The position numbers and the translations under genes are program-made. From JAJFKX01 sp965230265 (lineage in GTDB: Bacteria; Pseudomonadota; Gammaproteobacteria; Xanthomonadales; Wenzhouxiangellaceae), in assembly GCA_965230265.1 (NCBI GenBank), contig OZ245999.1, positions 2,914,001-2,978,000 on the forward strand: DNA of 64,000 nucleotides, in the 5' to 3' direction. Below the pieces are notes generated by a model, which worked only from the letters and a program-made list of their open reading frames with translations, had not been told where the DNA came from and did not search any database. Below, piece by piece: positions 34,542 to 44,025 of this stretch (its first letter is position 1; each line of letters opens with the position of its first letter).

Positions 34542-36635
34542 TTATACCTCTCCATAAACAGCCGCCTTTCCAATCCAGCGTTGTATAAGTCTATTGCCTA
34601 ACCTTGCACCAGTGGCACCCAGCATCGTTGCCATCGAGATAGCTTCATCCAACAAATCATGATCGCGCGTTAAATCAGCAATTTTTAATTGCTGCAAACC
34701 GGTCTGTCGTGTACCCAATACTTCACCAGGCCCACGCAATTCCAGATCTTTTTCTGCAATCTTAAAACCATCGTTGGTTTTACGCATGGTATCCAAACGC
34801 GCTTTGGCCATAGACCCCAGGGGGCTCTGATATAACAACACACAGCTGGACTCAGTGGCGCCTCGCCCCACACGCCCACGCAACTGATGTAACTGTGCCA
34901 AACCCAGACGCTCGGCATTTTCTATAATCATCAAACTGGCATTGGGCACATCCACACCCACTTCTATGACAGTGGTTGCCACTAACAACTCTACCTGCTG
35001 ATCACGGAAACGCTGCATGACCTGCTCTTTGTCCTGGGCTTTCATACGTCCATGAATCAATGCAACACTCAAATCCGGCAAAGCCTTTTGCAAAGCTTCA
35101 GCGGTTTGTTCTGCCGCCTGCGCCTGCAATTGATCTGACTCTTCCACCAATGTACATACCCAGTAAGCCTGCCGACCAGAACGACAGGCAGCGGCTACCC
35201 GCTGCAGTACCTGCTCACGCCTTGTACTGGCAATGGCCACGGTTTTGACTGGCGTACGGCCGGGTGGCAGCTCATCAATCACAGAAATTTCCAGACCGGC
35301 ATAAGCTGTCATGGCCAAAGTCCGTGGGATAGGCGTCGCGGTCATCACAAGCTGATGAGGCCGTTGACTATTGTCATCGGATTCAGCATCGCCCATCCCT
35401 TTGTCCCGCAACGCCAGCCGCTGGCCGACACCAAAACGGTGTTGCTCATCGATAATCACCAGACCCAGTTGTTTGAACTCCACACCCGGTTGCATCAGCG
35501 CATGGGTGCCAATGACCACTGCCGCACCCGACTGGATTTGCTCAAGGGCCTCACGTCTAAGCTTGGCGGTTAGCTTACCGGTTAACCACACAGGCTCGAT
35601 ACCCAATGGCTGGAACCATGACTGCATAGAGCGCAAATGCTGTTCGGCCAGCAGTTCTGTAGGCGCAACAATTGCTGCCTGAAAACCGCTGGCTACGGTA
35701 CGTGCTATGGCCATGGCGGCTACCACCGTTTTACCCGAACCAACATCCCCTTGCAGCAAACGCATCATTGGTCTGTGCTTACCCAGGTCAGTGTCGAGCT
35801 CATCGATTACCCGTCGTTGAGCATCGGTCAACGAGTAAGGCAATGCCGCAAGAAGTTGTTTTTGCAGTTTGTCATTTTCCATTACAGGTGCCTGAATATC
35901 GGCCAACATCTGACTTAGACGTTTCATGGCCAACTGGTGTGCACTCAACTCTTCTAGAATTAAACGGCGTTGGGCAGGATGTCTGCCTGCCGCCAATTGT
36001 GCCGTATCCGTATCACTGTCAGGGCGATGCAATTGCTGTAATGCAGGTTTTAGTCTGGGTAATGAAAACTTTTTTCGTAGCGCCGCCGGTAATATTTCAG
36101 CCAATGGCAGTTGGTCTTTGGCCAGCAATAGCAATGCCTGCTCGGTCAGCTTTAACCAACGGGGTTGCTGTAAACCGGATGTACTGGGATAAACTGGTGT
36201 CAGTTGTCCGTCTGGGCTTTCATTAAGTTGTCTGGTACTGATCCTCTGGCAGCTGGGGTGCACCATCTCCAACCCCTTATAGCCTGCACGCACTTCACCA
36301 AAACAACGCAGGTGGCCACCCGCCTTATAAGCCCTTTGCTGCTGCTGTCGAAAATGAAAAAACCGCAGATAAATCAATCCAGTGCCATCATTAAGCACCA
36401 CCACCAGCGAACGCCTGCGACCAAACACCACGTTGCTGTATTCAATTTTTCCATTGATTAATACTCTTTGACCGGGCAATACACTGCCAATGGGTACCAG
36501 GTGTGTTCGGTCTTCATATCGAAATGGCAGGTGAAACAGCAAATCGGTAATACTGTGAATACCGATCTCATTTAATTGCTCAGCGAGTTTTTCTCCTACC
36601 CCATGCAAGTCACGTAAGGCATTGGTTTTGGCCAT
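34542..36635 (-). CDS. recG: ATP-dependent DNA helicase RecG
   Basis: A 697-residue branch-migration helicase that reverses stalled forks. The N-terminal wedge/OB domain (about 50-150, with LFHLPFRYEDRT near residue 33) is followed by helicase motifs: Walker A LLQGDVGSGKTVVA near 293, IIDEQHRFGVGQR near 395, MTATPIPRTLAM near 430, and motifs V-VI in VGVDVPNASLMIIENAERLGLAQLHQLRGRVGRG broken across the sixth hundred. Length is typical. It ends the gmk-rpoZ-spoT-ridA run, separated from ridA by 53 bases. Confidence 0.97.
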   Translation of the reverse strand: MAKTNALRDLHGVGEKLAEQLNEIGIHSITDLLFHLPFRYEDRTHLVPIGSVLPGQRVLINGKIEYSNVVFGRRRSLVVVLNDGTGLIYLRFFHFRQQQQRAYKAGGHLRCFGEVRAGYKGLEMVHPSCQRISTRQLNESPDGQLTPVYPSTSGLQQPRWLKLTEQALLLLAKDQLPLAEILPAALRKKFSLPRLKPALQQLHRPDSDTDTAQLAAGRHPAQRRLILEELSAHQLAMKRLSQMLADIQAPVMENDKLQKQLLAALPYSLTDAQRRVIDELDTDLGKHRPMMRLLQGDVGSGKTVVAAMAIARTVASGFQAAIVAPTELLAEQHLRSMQSWFQPLGIEPVWLTGKLTAKLRREALEQIQSGAAVVIGTHALMQPGVEFKQLGLVIIDEQHRFGVGQRLALRDKGMGDAESDDNSQRPHQLVMTATPIPRTLAMTAYAGLEISVIDELPPGRTPVKTVAIASTRREQVLQRVAAACRSGRQAYWVCTLVEESDQLQAQAAEQTAEALQKALPDLSVALIHGRMKAQDKEQVMQRFRDQQVELLVATTVIEVGVDVPNASLMIIENAERLGLAQLHQLRGRVGRGATESSCVLLYQSPLGSMAKARLDTMRKTNDGFKIAEKDLELRGPGEVLGTRQTGLQQLKIADLTRDHDLLDEAISMATMLGATGARLGNRLIQRWIGKAAVYGEV

Positions 36636-36688
36636 GCGTGCGATGACTCAGTCAATAACCAAATAGGCCCGGCCTGCTATGTATTGGC

Positions 36689-37075
36689 TTAGCGGCTACC
36701 AATCACCATTACTCCATCAATTTCTACCAGTGCATCCTTGGGTAGTCTGGATACCTGGATAGCAGCACGAGCGGGAAAAGGAGCTTTAAGGTAGCTCAGC
36801 ATGATTTCATTAACGGTTTCAAATTCACCCAGGTCAAGTACAAACACATTGAATTTGACCATGTCGTCCAAATCACCACCTGCAGCTGCACATACCGCCT
36901 GCAAGTTTTGCATCACCCGGTTGAGCTGTGCTTTAAACCCACCTTCGACGATTTTCATGGTTTCAGGGTCCAGACCAACCTGCCCGGATAAATACACGGT
37001 ATCGCCAACCTGGATGGCTTGAGAGTAAGGGCCAATGGCGGCCGGTGCTTGTTCGGTATGGATAACTTTTCTCAT
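36689..37075 (-). CDS. ridA: RidA family enamine/imine deaminase
   Basis: A 128-residue Rid/YjgF protein. TEQAPAAIGPYSQAIQVGD at the start, YLSGQVGLDP, and RAAIQVSRLPKDALVEID near the C-terminus (with the key Arg) are intact. It hydrolyses reactive 2-aminoacrylate and related enamines released by PLP enzymes such as threonine dehydratase, giving 2-ketoacids and ammonia. It acts as a cytoplasmic trimer. The position between spoT and recG is the usual one in Pseudomonas-like genomes. Confidence 0.95.
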   Translation of the reverse strand: MRKVIHTEQAPAAIGPYSQAIQVGDTVYLSGQVGLDPETMKIVEGGFKAQLNRVMQNLQAVCAAAGGDLDDMVKFNVFVLDLGEFETVNEIMLSYLKAPFPARAAIQVSRLPKDALVEIDGVMVIGSR

Positions 37076-37136
37076 TGATTTGATCTCGTTAAATCAGGGC
37101 CTAAATGGTTATTATGGGCTTCAAAGAGCTGCCCTT

Positions 37137-39332
37137 TCAGTTGTCTTTGCCAGCCGATGGATTACGTAACTCACGGACGACTTTTACTACATAGTGATTA
37201 TGCCGCAAACGCTGAATCACACGGGCCAGTTGATCACGGTCGCTGACGTTGACCAAAAACATCAGCGTGGCACTGGCCCTTTCTTCGCTGGGCTGCCGCA
37301 CATGCTCAATATTGGTACCGGCACGACCGATTGTTGCAGAAATACTGCCCAATACACCAGGCACATTCAAACTATAAACGCGCAACAATGACCGAAATGT
37401 CTTGTTGGTCATCGCCTGCCCCCAGCTGACCGCTAACCGGCGTTCCGGCATTCGACGCGACATCAACTCACCTGTGGGGCAATTATCGCGATGTACCACA
37501 ATACCTCGACCTGCTTCGGCAATGGCGATAATTCTATCCCCGGGAATCGGATAGCAACAATCTGCATAATGCACATTGGAGCCTTCTTCCCCGGTCAGTG
37601 ATAAAGCTTCAGTGGGTACCTCGGGCCGTTTATGGTCACGCCGCTGCAACATAGGCAATAACTTAACGGCAGCGATGTCAGCCAACATGTCACCGGTTGC
37701 CAGTTTTTGCAGCAAATCTTCCAAGCTCCCAAGGTTATGACGCCGCAAATATCTGGCCAGGCGCCGTGGCGGCACATCTTCCAGCGCACTGCCATAATCA
37801 CTCAGTGCCTTATCCAGTAAACGGTGGCCCAATGCCACGCTGTCTTCCTGATGCATATTGCGTAAAAACTGACGGATAGCAGCGCGTGCCTTACTGGTTT
37901 CCACCACAGACAGCCATTCCGGCCTCGGGTGTGCATCTGCTGATGTTTCAATATGAACGGTTTCACCTGAGCGCAATTTATAACTCAAGGGCACAGGGTT
38001 GCGGTCAACCATGCAGCTCCATGCCTGATTGCCAATATCTGTATGTATGGCGTAGGCAAAGTCCAGCACGGTTGCACCACGGCGTAATTCGATAATTCGA
38101 CCTTTGGGCGTAAATACGAAGATTTGATCGGGGAATAAATCAGCCTTGATTGATTCCATAAAACCCTGCGAGTCCTGGTCCTGTGCATTAGGGTCAAACA
38201 AGTGACTAAACCAACCCAGTACACGTTTTTGGCGCGGTGAACTATCCGGATCGTATTTGTATGCCCAGTGCGATGCATGCCCAAACTCTGCAACTTCATT
38301 CATTTGTTTGGTACGAATCTGAATTTCGATAGGCAGGTTATCCGGTGTTTTTAAAATGCTGTGTAATGATTGATAACCATTGGCCTTGGGCAATGAGATA
38401 TAGTCTTTGAACTTGCCAGGAATAGGCTGATACAGCTGATGGGCTGCTCCCAGTGCAACATAACAATCGCTGATACTCTCAGTGACAATACGAAAAGCAT
38501 ACACATCACTAACTTCAGAAAAAGACAGCTCCTTGCCGATCATTTTTCGATAAATGCTGTAGGGTGATTTCTGCCGGCCGTTGACCTGACAATCTAGGCC
38601 AACCCGTTGCAAAGCATTTTGCAGATCCTTGCGAATACTACGCAGCGTACCCCGACGGTTACCGCTCAACGCACGCACGCGGGCGGCGATTACCTTGTAG
38701 CGATTTGGGTATAAGTTGGCAAAACCGAGCTCTTCGAGCTCGTTACGCAGCTGATGCATACCCAGACGCTCGGCCAGAGGCGCATAGATATCCAGCGTTT
38801 CTTTGGCAATCCGACGGCGCGAATCACTGGCCATCGAACCCAGCGTGCGCATATTGTGCAAGCGGTCCGCCAGTTTAATCAAAATAACGCGTAGATCCCG
38901 TACCATGGCCAATAACAGTTTGCGGAAGCTTTCCGCTGTGGCTTCCTGGCGAGTACGAAATTTGACTTTATCCAACTTGGTAACGCCATCGACCAAATGC
39001 GCAATGGTTTCACCAAACTCCTCAGTCAACTGCTCGCGGGTGACTTCGGTATCTTCGATGGTATCGTGCAGAATGGCAGCTGCAATGCACTCATGGTCCA
39101 GATTTAATTCGGCCAGAATGCCAGCGACTTGAATGGGGTGATGGATGTACGGTTCACCGCTTTTTCGGCGTTGACCGTGGTGGGCTTGCGCGCCAATATC
39201 CAGGGCGCGCATGATAATTTCGATTTGCGCTTCAGACAGGTAGCTTTGCAGCTGCTGTCTTAATTCTTTGACAATATCCGGCTCACGCCGAGACTTGCCA
39301 TCGCTGATCAGTTCATTCGTCGCCGACCTCAT
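37137..39332 (-). CDS. spoT: Bifunctional (p)ppGpp synthetase/hydrolase SpoT
   Basis: A 731-residue stringent-response enzyme. The HD hydrolase region is intact (HHPIQVAGIL near residue 66, AILHDTIEDT near 86, KLADRLHNMRTL near 158). The synthetase domain has the G-loop and YQSLHSIL near 320, and EFGHASHWAYK near 350. TGS (about 405-465), zinc-finger and ACT (last 80) regulatory domains follow. Because both HD and synthetase residues are present, it can make and degrade (p)ppGpp. The start at ATG 39332 overlaps rpoZ by 20 bases and has only a weak ribosome site, so coupling from rpoZ is likely. No relA is in the window. Confidence 0.96.
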   Translation of the reverse strand: MRSATNELISDGKSRREPDIVKELRQQLQSYLSEAQIEIIMRALDIGAQAHHGQRRKSGEPYIHHPIQVAGILAELNLDHECIAAAILHDTIEDTEVTREQLTEEFGETIAHLVDGVTKLDKVKFRTRQEATAESFRKLLLAMVRDLRVILIKLADRLHNMRTLGSMASDSRRRIAKETLDIYAPLAERLGMHQLRNELEELGFANLYPNRYKVIAARVRALSGNRRGTLRSIRKDLQNALQRVGLDCQVNGRQKSPYSIYRKMIGKELSFSEVSDVYAFRIVTESISDCYVALGAAHQLYQPIPGKFKDYISLPKANGYQSLHSILKTPDNLPIEIQIRTKQMNEVAEFGHASHWAYKYDPDSSPRQKRVLGWFSHLFDPNAQDQDSQGFMESIKADLFPDQIFVFTPKGRIIELRRGATVLDFAYAIHTDIGNQAWSCMVDRNPVPLSYKLRSGETVHIETSADAHPRPEWLSVVETSKARAAIRQFLRNMHQEDSVALGHRLLDKALSDYGSALEDVPPRRLARYLRRHNLGSLEDLLQKLATGDMLADIAAVKLLPMLQRRDHKRPEVPTEALSLTGEEGSNVHYADCCYPIPGDRIIAIAEAGRGIVVHRDNCPTGELMSRRMPERRLAVSWGQAMTNKTFRSLLRVYSLNVPGVLGSISATIGRAGTNIEHVRQPSEERASATLMFLVNVSDRDQLARVIQRLRHNHYVVKVVRELRNPSAGKDN

Positions 39333-39588
39333 GGATCAGGTTCTCACGTTCAGCTTCTGCGGCGGCACGCGCAGCATCCAGTTCAAGTTGCAAATCCTTG
39401 ACACGCGCTTCGTCTACTTGCCCGGTGGCAATTTCACGCAAGGCGATCACGGTGGGTTTGTCACCTTCTTCAGGCACCAACGGAGCGCCTCCGTGGGCAA
39501 CCTGACGGGCACGCTTGGCTGCAATCAACACCAGTTCAAAACGGTTGTCGACGTGATTCATGCAGTCTTCTACAGTAATTCTTGCCAT
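39313..39588 (-). CDS. rpoZ: RNA polymerase omega subunit
   Basis: A 91-residue subunit starting MARITVEDCMNHVDNRFELV, with AAKRARQV and the DKPTVIALREIATG segment that wraps the beta' C-terminus. It helps assemble RNA polymerase and forms one (p)ppGpp-binding site in gammaproteobacteria, which fits its coupling to spoT (20-base overlap). The C-terminal 25 residues are a charged helix, longer than needed for the core fold but common in relatives. Confidence 0.97.
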   Translation of the reverse strand: MARITVEDCMNHVDNRFELVLIAAKRARQVAHGGAPLVPEEGDKPTVIALREIATGQVDEARVKDLQLELDAARAAAEAERENLIHEVGDE

Positions 39589-39777
39589 GGTCGTTGTTTC
39601 GTTTGAAAAGCCTTTTATTATAACTGTTTATATAGGCAAAAGACTAGCATATGGTGAGATTGGTTGGTAGCTCAGTTTACCGGCTCCCGGCTGTAGGGCA
39701 ATCGCAGTGGCTTGCACTGTGTTCTGCACACCGCATGGACAGTTATGTACAACGCCCAAAATGACACCATAGAGCAG

Positions 39778-40425
39778 CTATAACCCCTCCAGCAATGCCC
39801 TCACTTTTCCCTCCTGCTGATGCCGATGTAACCGTGCCGCATCAATAACAGTGTTCATCTGCTTTCGTGCCTGATCAAAATCATCATTGATAATCAGATA
39901 TTCGTACTCATGCCAATGGGAGAGCTCCGCCTGCGCCTCAGCCATCCGACGCTGAATCACTTCTGGTGAATCCTTGCCGCGGCTTTGCAAACGAGACCGC
40001 AGTTCATCCAAAGAGGGTGGGATAATAAAAATACTGATGCAATCTTGTTTGTGTTGACGGATATTGCGGGCCCCCTGCCAGTCAATCTCCAGAATCAAAT
40101 CGCGCCCTGATTCTAATGCCTGTATCGTTGCACTACGTGAGGTTCCGTACAGATTGCCAAATACCTCAGCATGTTCCAGAAAGTCGCCCTGCTCAATTCT
40201 GGCCTTAAATTCTTCATCTGTTATAAAGTGATAATGTTCACCATCAATTTCGCCAGCCCGTGGTTGACGGGTGGTATAAGAAACCGAAAAACCCAGTTGG
40301 TCATCCGCATCAATCGCTGCACGCAGCAAACTGGTTTTACCTGCTCCAGATGGCGCAGAGACCACAATCAACAAGCCCTGTCGACAAATTGTTTTGGTGG
40401 TAACGGGTTGTTGTTTACTCGACAT
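39778..40425 (-). CDS. gmk: Guanylate kinase
   Basis: A 215-residue enzyme phosphorylating GMP to GDP with ATP. The P-loop VVSAPSGAGKTSLL lies near residue 23, followed by the GMP-binding SVSYTTRQPRAGE and HYHFIT, and the lid region RGKDSPEVIQRRM near 145. I chose ATG 40425 over 40440 because it overlaps the yicC stop by just eleven bases and fits family length. It lies in the conserved yicC-gmk-rpoZ-spoT order; 189 bases without a gene separate it from rpoZ. Confidence 0.96.
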   Translation of the reverse strand: MSSKQQPVTTKTICRQGLLIVVSAPSGAGKTSLLRAAIDADDQLGFSVSYTTRQPRAGEIDGEHYHFITDEEFKARIEQGDFLEHAEVFGNLYGTSRSATIQALESGRDLILEIDWQGARNIRQHKQDCISIFIIPPSLDELRSRLQSRGKDSPEVIQRRMAEAQAELSHWHEYEYLIINDDFDQARKQMNTVIDAARLHRHQQEGKVRALLEGL

Positions 40426-41284
40426 TCTGTACCTGTTCACGCATTTGTTCGATCAACACCTTCAGCTCTACCCCTGCCTGGCTGGTACGCGCATCCACAG
40501 ACTTGGAAGCCAGGGTATTGGCCTCACGGTTAAACTCCTGCAATAGAAAGTCCAAACGGCGACCAACTGGTTCGTTTTTCGTCAGCGCGTGTTCAGCCTC
40601 GCTGATATGACTGTCCAGTCGATCCAGCTCCTCGTCGACATCCAGTTTTTGCATATACAGCGCCAACTCCTGCTCAATACGGCCTGGCTCGATGGGGTAT
40701 TCCAGCTCACCGACTTTATTATCCAGCTTAAGCTTCAGCTTGTCGCGGATATCCGGCAACCAGGCACGTACTTGCTCAGTTACCTTTTGAATGCCCTGTA
40801 GACGCTCTTGCAATAATTGTTCCAGCTTACTGCCCTCTCGCTGTCTTGCCGCCAACAATGAGTCAATCGATTGATCCAGCAGTTGTTTGGCCGCATCTCG
40901 CAGTGGTTCCAGGTTGGGTGGTACTTCACTAATCAAACCTGGCCAGCGAAGCAGCGTCGCCAGGTGAACAGGCTGCTCAGTCTCAGCGATGCCTGATAGT
41001 TGCTGATGAGCAGCAACCAATGCGCCTGCCAAGTCTTCATTAACCGTTAATTGTCCGCTGCTAAAACCAGGGCTGGCATTAAAACGCAGATTGGCGTCAA
41101 CTTTGCCGCGACTCAACCGGGCGGAAAGCTGCTCACGAAAATCTCCTTCCAGTGCTCGGAACTCTTCTGGCATACGCAGACTGAGGTCCAAAAAACGATG
41201 ATTAACCGATCGAATTTCCCAACCTAGGCGACCGAAGTCATACACTTGCTCTTGTGCCGCAAATGCGGTCATGCTTTTGATCAT
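40415..41284 (-). CDS. yicC: YicC family endoribonuclease
   Basis: A 289-residue protein from ATG 41284. An earlier in-frame start at 41425 would add 47 residues without conservation, and would run through the promoter region shared with rph. MIKSMTAFA, the EIRSVNHRFLDLSLRMP segment near residue 22, and the C-terminal GRRLDFLLQEFNREANTLASKS are diagnostic. YicC proteins are metal-dependent endoribonucleases that affect small-RNA and RNA turnover. Divergent from rph, another RNA enzyme, and coupled to gmk by overlap. Confidence 0.93.
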   Translation of the reverse strand: MIKSMTAFAAQEQVYDFGRLGWEIRSVNHRFLDLSLRMPEEFRALEGDFREQLSARLSRGKVDANLRFNASPGFSSGQLTVNEDLAGALVAAHQQLSGIAETEQPVHLATLLRWPGLISEVPPNLEPLRDAAKQLLDQSIDSLLAARQREGSKLEQLLQERLQGIQKVTEQVRAWLPDIRDKLKLKLDNKVGELEYPIEPGRIEQELALYMQKLDVDEELDRLDSHISEAEHALTKNEPVGRRLDFLLQEFNREANTLASKSVDARTSQAGVELKVLIEQMREQVQNVE

Positions 41285-41427
41285 ATTTGATGCCTGATAT
41301 TGTTGCCAATGGTATTTTTGGCCAATGTCATGGAGGCCGTCATGTGGGCATGTTACCCTTGCCGGCCTGCACTTAACAGCCCAACCCAGATTGGGCCAAA
41401 CCTGACCAGCACCGGAAGAGTACAATA

Positions 41428-42162
41428 ATGACTATGAGCAGACATCAACAACGCGCCGCTGACGCGCTGCGCCCCGTTACTATTCAACGCAATGTTTCCA
41501 TGCATGCCGAAGGCTCAGTGATTATTCACTGCGGTCATACCCAGGTGTTATGTACTGCCTCAGTCGAGGAGCGCCTGCCACCCTGGTTAAGAGGCAAAAA
41601 CCAAGGTTGGGTAACCGCTGAGTATGGCATGCTGCCGCGCGCTACCGGTAGCCGGAATCAGCGCGAAGCCTCACGTGGAAAACAAGGTGGCCGGACACTG
41701 GAAATCCAACGTCTGATCGCACGTTCTCTGCGTGCTGTGGTGGATTTACATGGATTAGGTGAACGCTCTATCACGGTAGATTGTGATGTGCTGCAAGCCG
41801 ATGGCGGTACTCGTACTGCCAGCATTACCGGTGCCTATGTGGCACTGGCCGACGCCATTGCGCATTTGCAACAGCAAGGCAAACTGAAACAAAACGTACT
41901 GCATGGTCAGGTTGCTGCAGTGTCTGTCGGCGTGGTTGAGGGCGAGGTTTTGCTGGATCTGGACTACCGCGAAGACAGCAATGCTGAGACCGATATGAAT
42001 TTGGTCAAAAACGATGGCGGTGGTTTTATTGAAATTCAGGGCACTGCCGAGGGCCATGCATTCCGTGACGATGAATTACAAAAAATGCTGGATTATGGCA
42101 GCAAAGGTATCACTGAGTTATTGGCCTTACAGCAACAAGCCTTAGCAAACAACCATCTATAA
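41428..42162 (+). CDS. rph: Ribonuclease PH
   Basis: A 244-residue phosphorolytic 3'-5' exoribonuclease for tRNA 3'-end trimming. Recognisable are RPVTIQRNVSMHAEGSV near the start, GWVTAEYGMLPRATGSRN near residue 65, RTLEIQRLIARSLRA near 90, DCDVLQADGGTRTASITGA near 118 and the active-site DLDYREDSNAETDMN near 180. Start at ATG 41428; a second ATG two codons later fits the family equally well. First gene of rph-rdgB-hemW, divergent from yicC. Confidence 0.96.
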   Translation: MTMSRHQQRAADALRPVTIQRNVSMHAEGSVIIHCGHTQVLCTASVEERLPPWLRGKNQGWVTAEYGMLPRATGSRNQREASRGKQGGRTLEIQRLIARSLRAVVDLHGLGERSITVDCDVLQADGGTRTASITGAYVALADAIAHLQQQGKLKQNVLHGQVAAVSVGVVEGEVLLDLDYREDSNAETDMNLVKNDGGGFIEIQGTAEGHAFRDDELQKMLDYGSKGITELLALQQQALANNHL

Positions 42163-42181
42163 TTTAAAAAGACACGCCATT

Positions 42182-42793
42182 GTGAACCTCAGCCTGAAAT
42201 CACTGATACTGGCCACCAATAATGCTGGCAAAGTGGTCGAGATCCGTCATTTACTGGCGGCATATGATCTCAAGGTTAGTTGTCAGGCCGATCATGATAT
42301 CGAAAGCATTCCCGAAACCGGCTTAACCTTTATCGAAAACGCACTGTTGAAGGCCCGTCATGTATGCGCTTATACCGACTCACCGGCCTTAGGAGACGAT
42401 TCCGGCCTGGTCGTACCGGCATTAAATGGGGCGCCTGGCTTGTACTCGGCACGCTACGCAGGAACCAGTGCCAGTGATACTGATAACTACCAGAAACTGT
42501 TATCCGCGATGAACGGTTTCAAAGCCGATCAGCGCCGGGCAACTTTTGTCTGCGTACTTGCCCTGTTGCGACACAGTCACGACCCTGAGCCAGTGATTGC
42601 CATCGGGCGCTGGCATGGTCACATTGCCGAGCGACCTGATGGTGAACAGGGTTTTGGATATGACCCGGTATTTATCGCCGATGGTTATGATCAGACTGCA
42701 GCCTGTTTAGCACCGGAACTCAAACAGCGAATCAGCCACCGGGCATTGGCTTTAGAAGCACTGCTAAAACAGCTCAAGAAACCCGTCACTTAA
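42182..42793 (+). CDS. rdgB: XTP/dITP diphosphatase (RdgB/HAM1)
   Basis: A 203-residue non-canonical purine NTP pyrophosphatase that removes dITP and XTP and so keeps them out of DNA. LILATNNAGKVVEI at the start, ALGDDSGLVVPALNGAPG near residue 65, SARYAG near 85 and EQGFGYDPVF near 155 are the family signatures. It starts with GTG at 42182; no in-frame ATG fits before the conserved ATNNAGK. It follows rph by 19 bases and precedes hemW by four. Confidence 0.95.
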   Translation: MNLSLKSLILATNNAGKVVEIRHLLAAYDLKVSCQADHDIESIPETGLTFIENALLKARHVCAYTDSPALGDDSGLVVPALNGAPGLYSARYAGTSASDTDNYQKLLSAMNGFKADQRRATFVCVLALLRHSHDPEPVIAIGRWHGHIAERPDGEQGFGYDPVFIADGYDQTAACLAPELKQRISHRALALEALLKQLKKPVT

Positions 42794-42797
42794 GCCC

Positions 42798-43949
42798 ATG
42801 CTCAGCCTGCCGCCGCTGACCTTGTATGTACACCTGCCCTGGTGTGTTCGTAAATGCCCCTACTGTGATTTCAACTCACATGCCATAAAACAAGCCATCC
42901 CAGAAACTGAATATGTAAGAGCGCTGATGGCAGATCTCGATCAGTTGTTACCCAAGGCCTGGAACCGCCCCGTGCATGCTGTTTTTTTTGGTGGTGGCAC
43001 GCCCAGCCTGTTCAGTGGATCAGCGATAGGCAATATTCTCGATGGTATTCGGGCACGCTTGAATCTATCGCCCAATGCTGAAATCACATTGGAGGCCAAC
43101 CCTGGCACCGTTGAACATGATCATTTTGCACACTATCGCCAAGCAGGGGTGAATCGCATTAGTCTGGGGGTGCAAAGCTTTAATGATCAGCACCTGCAAA
43201 AACTGGGTAGGATTCATGATGGCAATGAAGCCATTAACGCTGTGACCAGCATTCGAAACGCCGGTTTCGACAATTTCAATATCGATCTAATGTTTGGGCT
43301 GCCCGGACAAAGCCTGCAACAAGCATTACTTGATATTGATACCGCCTTGTCATTACAACCTACGCACCTATCACATTATCAACTAACCCTGGAACCAAAC
43401 ACCGCTTTCGCAGCCAACCCGCCCAGTTTGCCAGATGATGATGACAGCGCTGAAATCCAGCAGGCGTGTGCTAAGCAATTGCTTACCGCAGACTTTCATC
43501 AATATGAGGTTTCTGCCTGGTCAAGACCAGATAGAGTTTGTCAGCATAATATCAATTACTGGCAATTTGGCGATTATCTGGCCATCGGCGCAGGCGCGCA
43601 TGGCAAATTAACGTTGGCCGCAGAAAACATCATCTGGCGTTACGCCCGACATAGACACCCTAAGCTATATCTGCAGTCCGTTGAATCCGGCCACTGGAAT
43701 GCAGAGCAACGAGAACTGGATGTCCCCGAACGTATCTTTGAGTTTTTTCTTAACGGTCTGCGTTTACGTGAAGGCATCAATTTAGACCGCTTTACTGCCC
43801 GCACAGGTTTGCCCATCAAAAGCATTGCTGATCTCATCCAGCAAGCCACCGACAAAGAGTTACTCGAACAGATCGACAACCAACTGTACCCCACTGAGCT
43901 GGGCTGGCGGTTTTTAAACGACCTGCAGGGCCTGTTTTTACCCGCATGA
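42798..43949 (+). CDS. hemW: Radical SAM heme chaperone HemW
   Basis: A 383-residue radical-SAM protein. The cluster motif CVRKCPYCDFNSH (C-x3-C-x2-C plus the fourth Cys replaced by Phe-Asn as usual, then His) lies near residue 17, GGGTPSLF near 60, EANPGTV near 98 and GVQSFN near 122. HemW binds heme and passes it to respiratory enzymes; this lineage lacks the extra Cys of true coproporphyrinogen dehydrogenase HemN. The start lies four bases after rdgB. A heme chaperone fits the cytochrome-rich cbb3 cluster 10 kb away, though the two are not linked. Confidence 0.93.
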   Translation: MLSLPPLTLYVHLPWCVRKCPYCDFNSHAIKQAIPETEYVRALMADLDQLLPKAWNRPVHAVFFGGGTPSLFSGSAIGNILDGIRARLNLSPNAEITLEANPGTVEHDHFAHYRQAGVNRISLGVQSFNDQHLQKLGRIHDGNEAINAVTSIRNAGFDNFNIDLMFGLPGQSLQQALLDIDTALSLQPTHLSHYQLTLEPNTAFAANPPSLPDDDDSAEIQQACAKQLLTADFHQYEVSAWSRPDRVCQHNINYWQFGDYLAIGAGAHGKLTLAAENIIWRYARHRHPKLYLQSVESGHWNAEQRELDVPERIFEFFLNGLRLREGINLDRFTARTGLPIKSIADLIQQATDKELLEQIDNQLYPTELGWRFLNDLQGLFLPA

Positions 43950-44025
43950 CTTCCGGCAGATGCTGACTATAAAGATCATGCGTAAACTTGCCGACAAATC
44001 AAGAATCCATCACGAGGACAATCTC

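Noticed and set aside
35672..36226. 184-residue plus-strand frame inside recG
   Set aside because: Antisense of conserved recG sequence; no domain, high Pro/His content typical of a shadow.
39601..39777. GGTAGCTCAG near 39665, like a tRNA D-arm
   Set aside because: No matching acceptor stem, anticodon arm or TTCGA T-arm is found in the gap between rpoZ and gmk, so it is not a tRNA.
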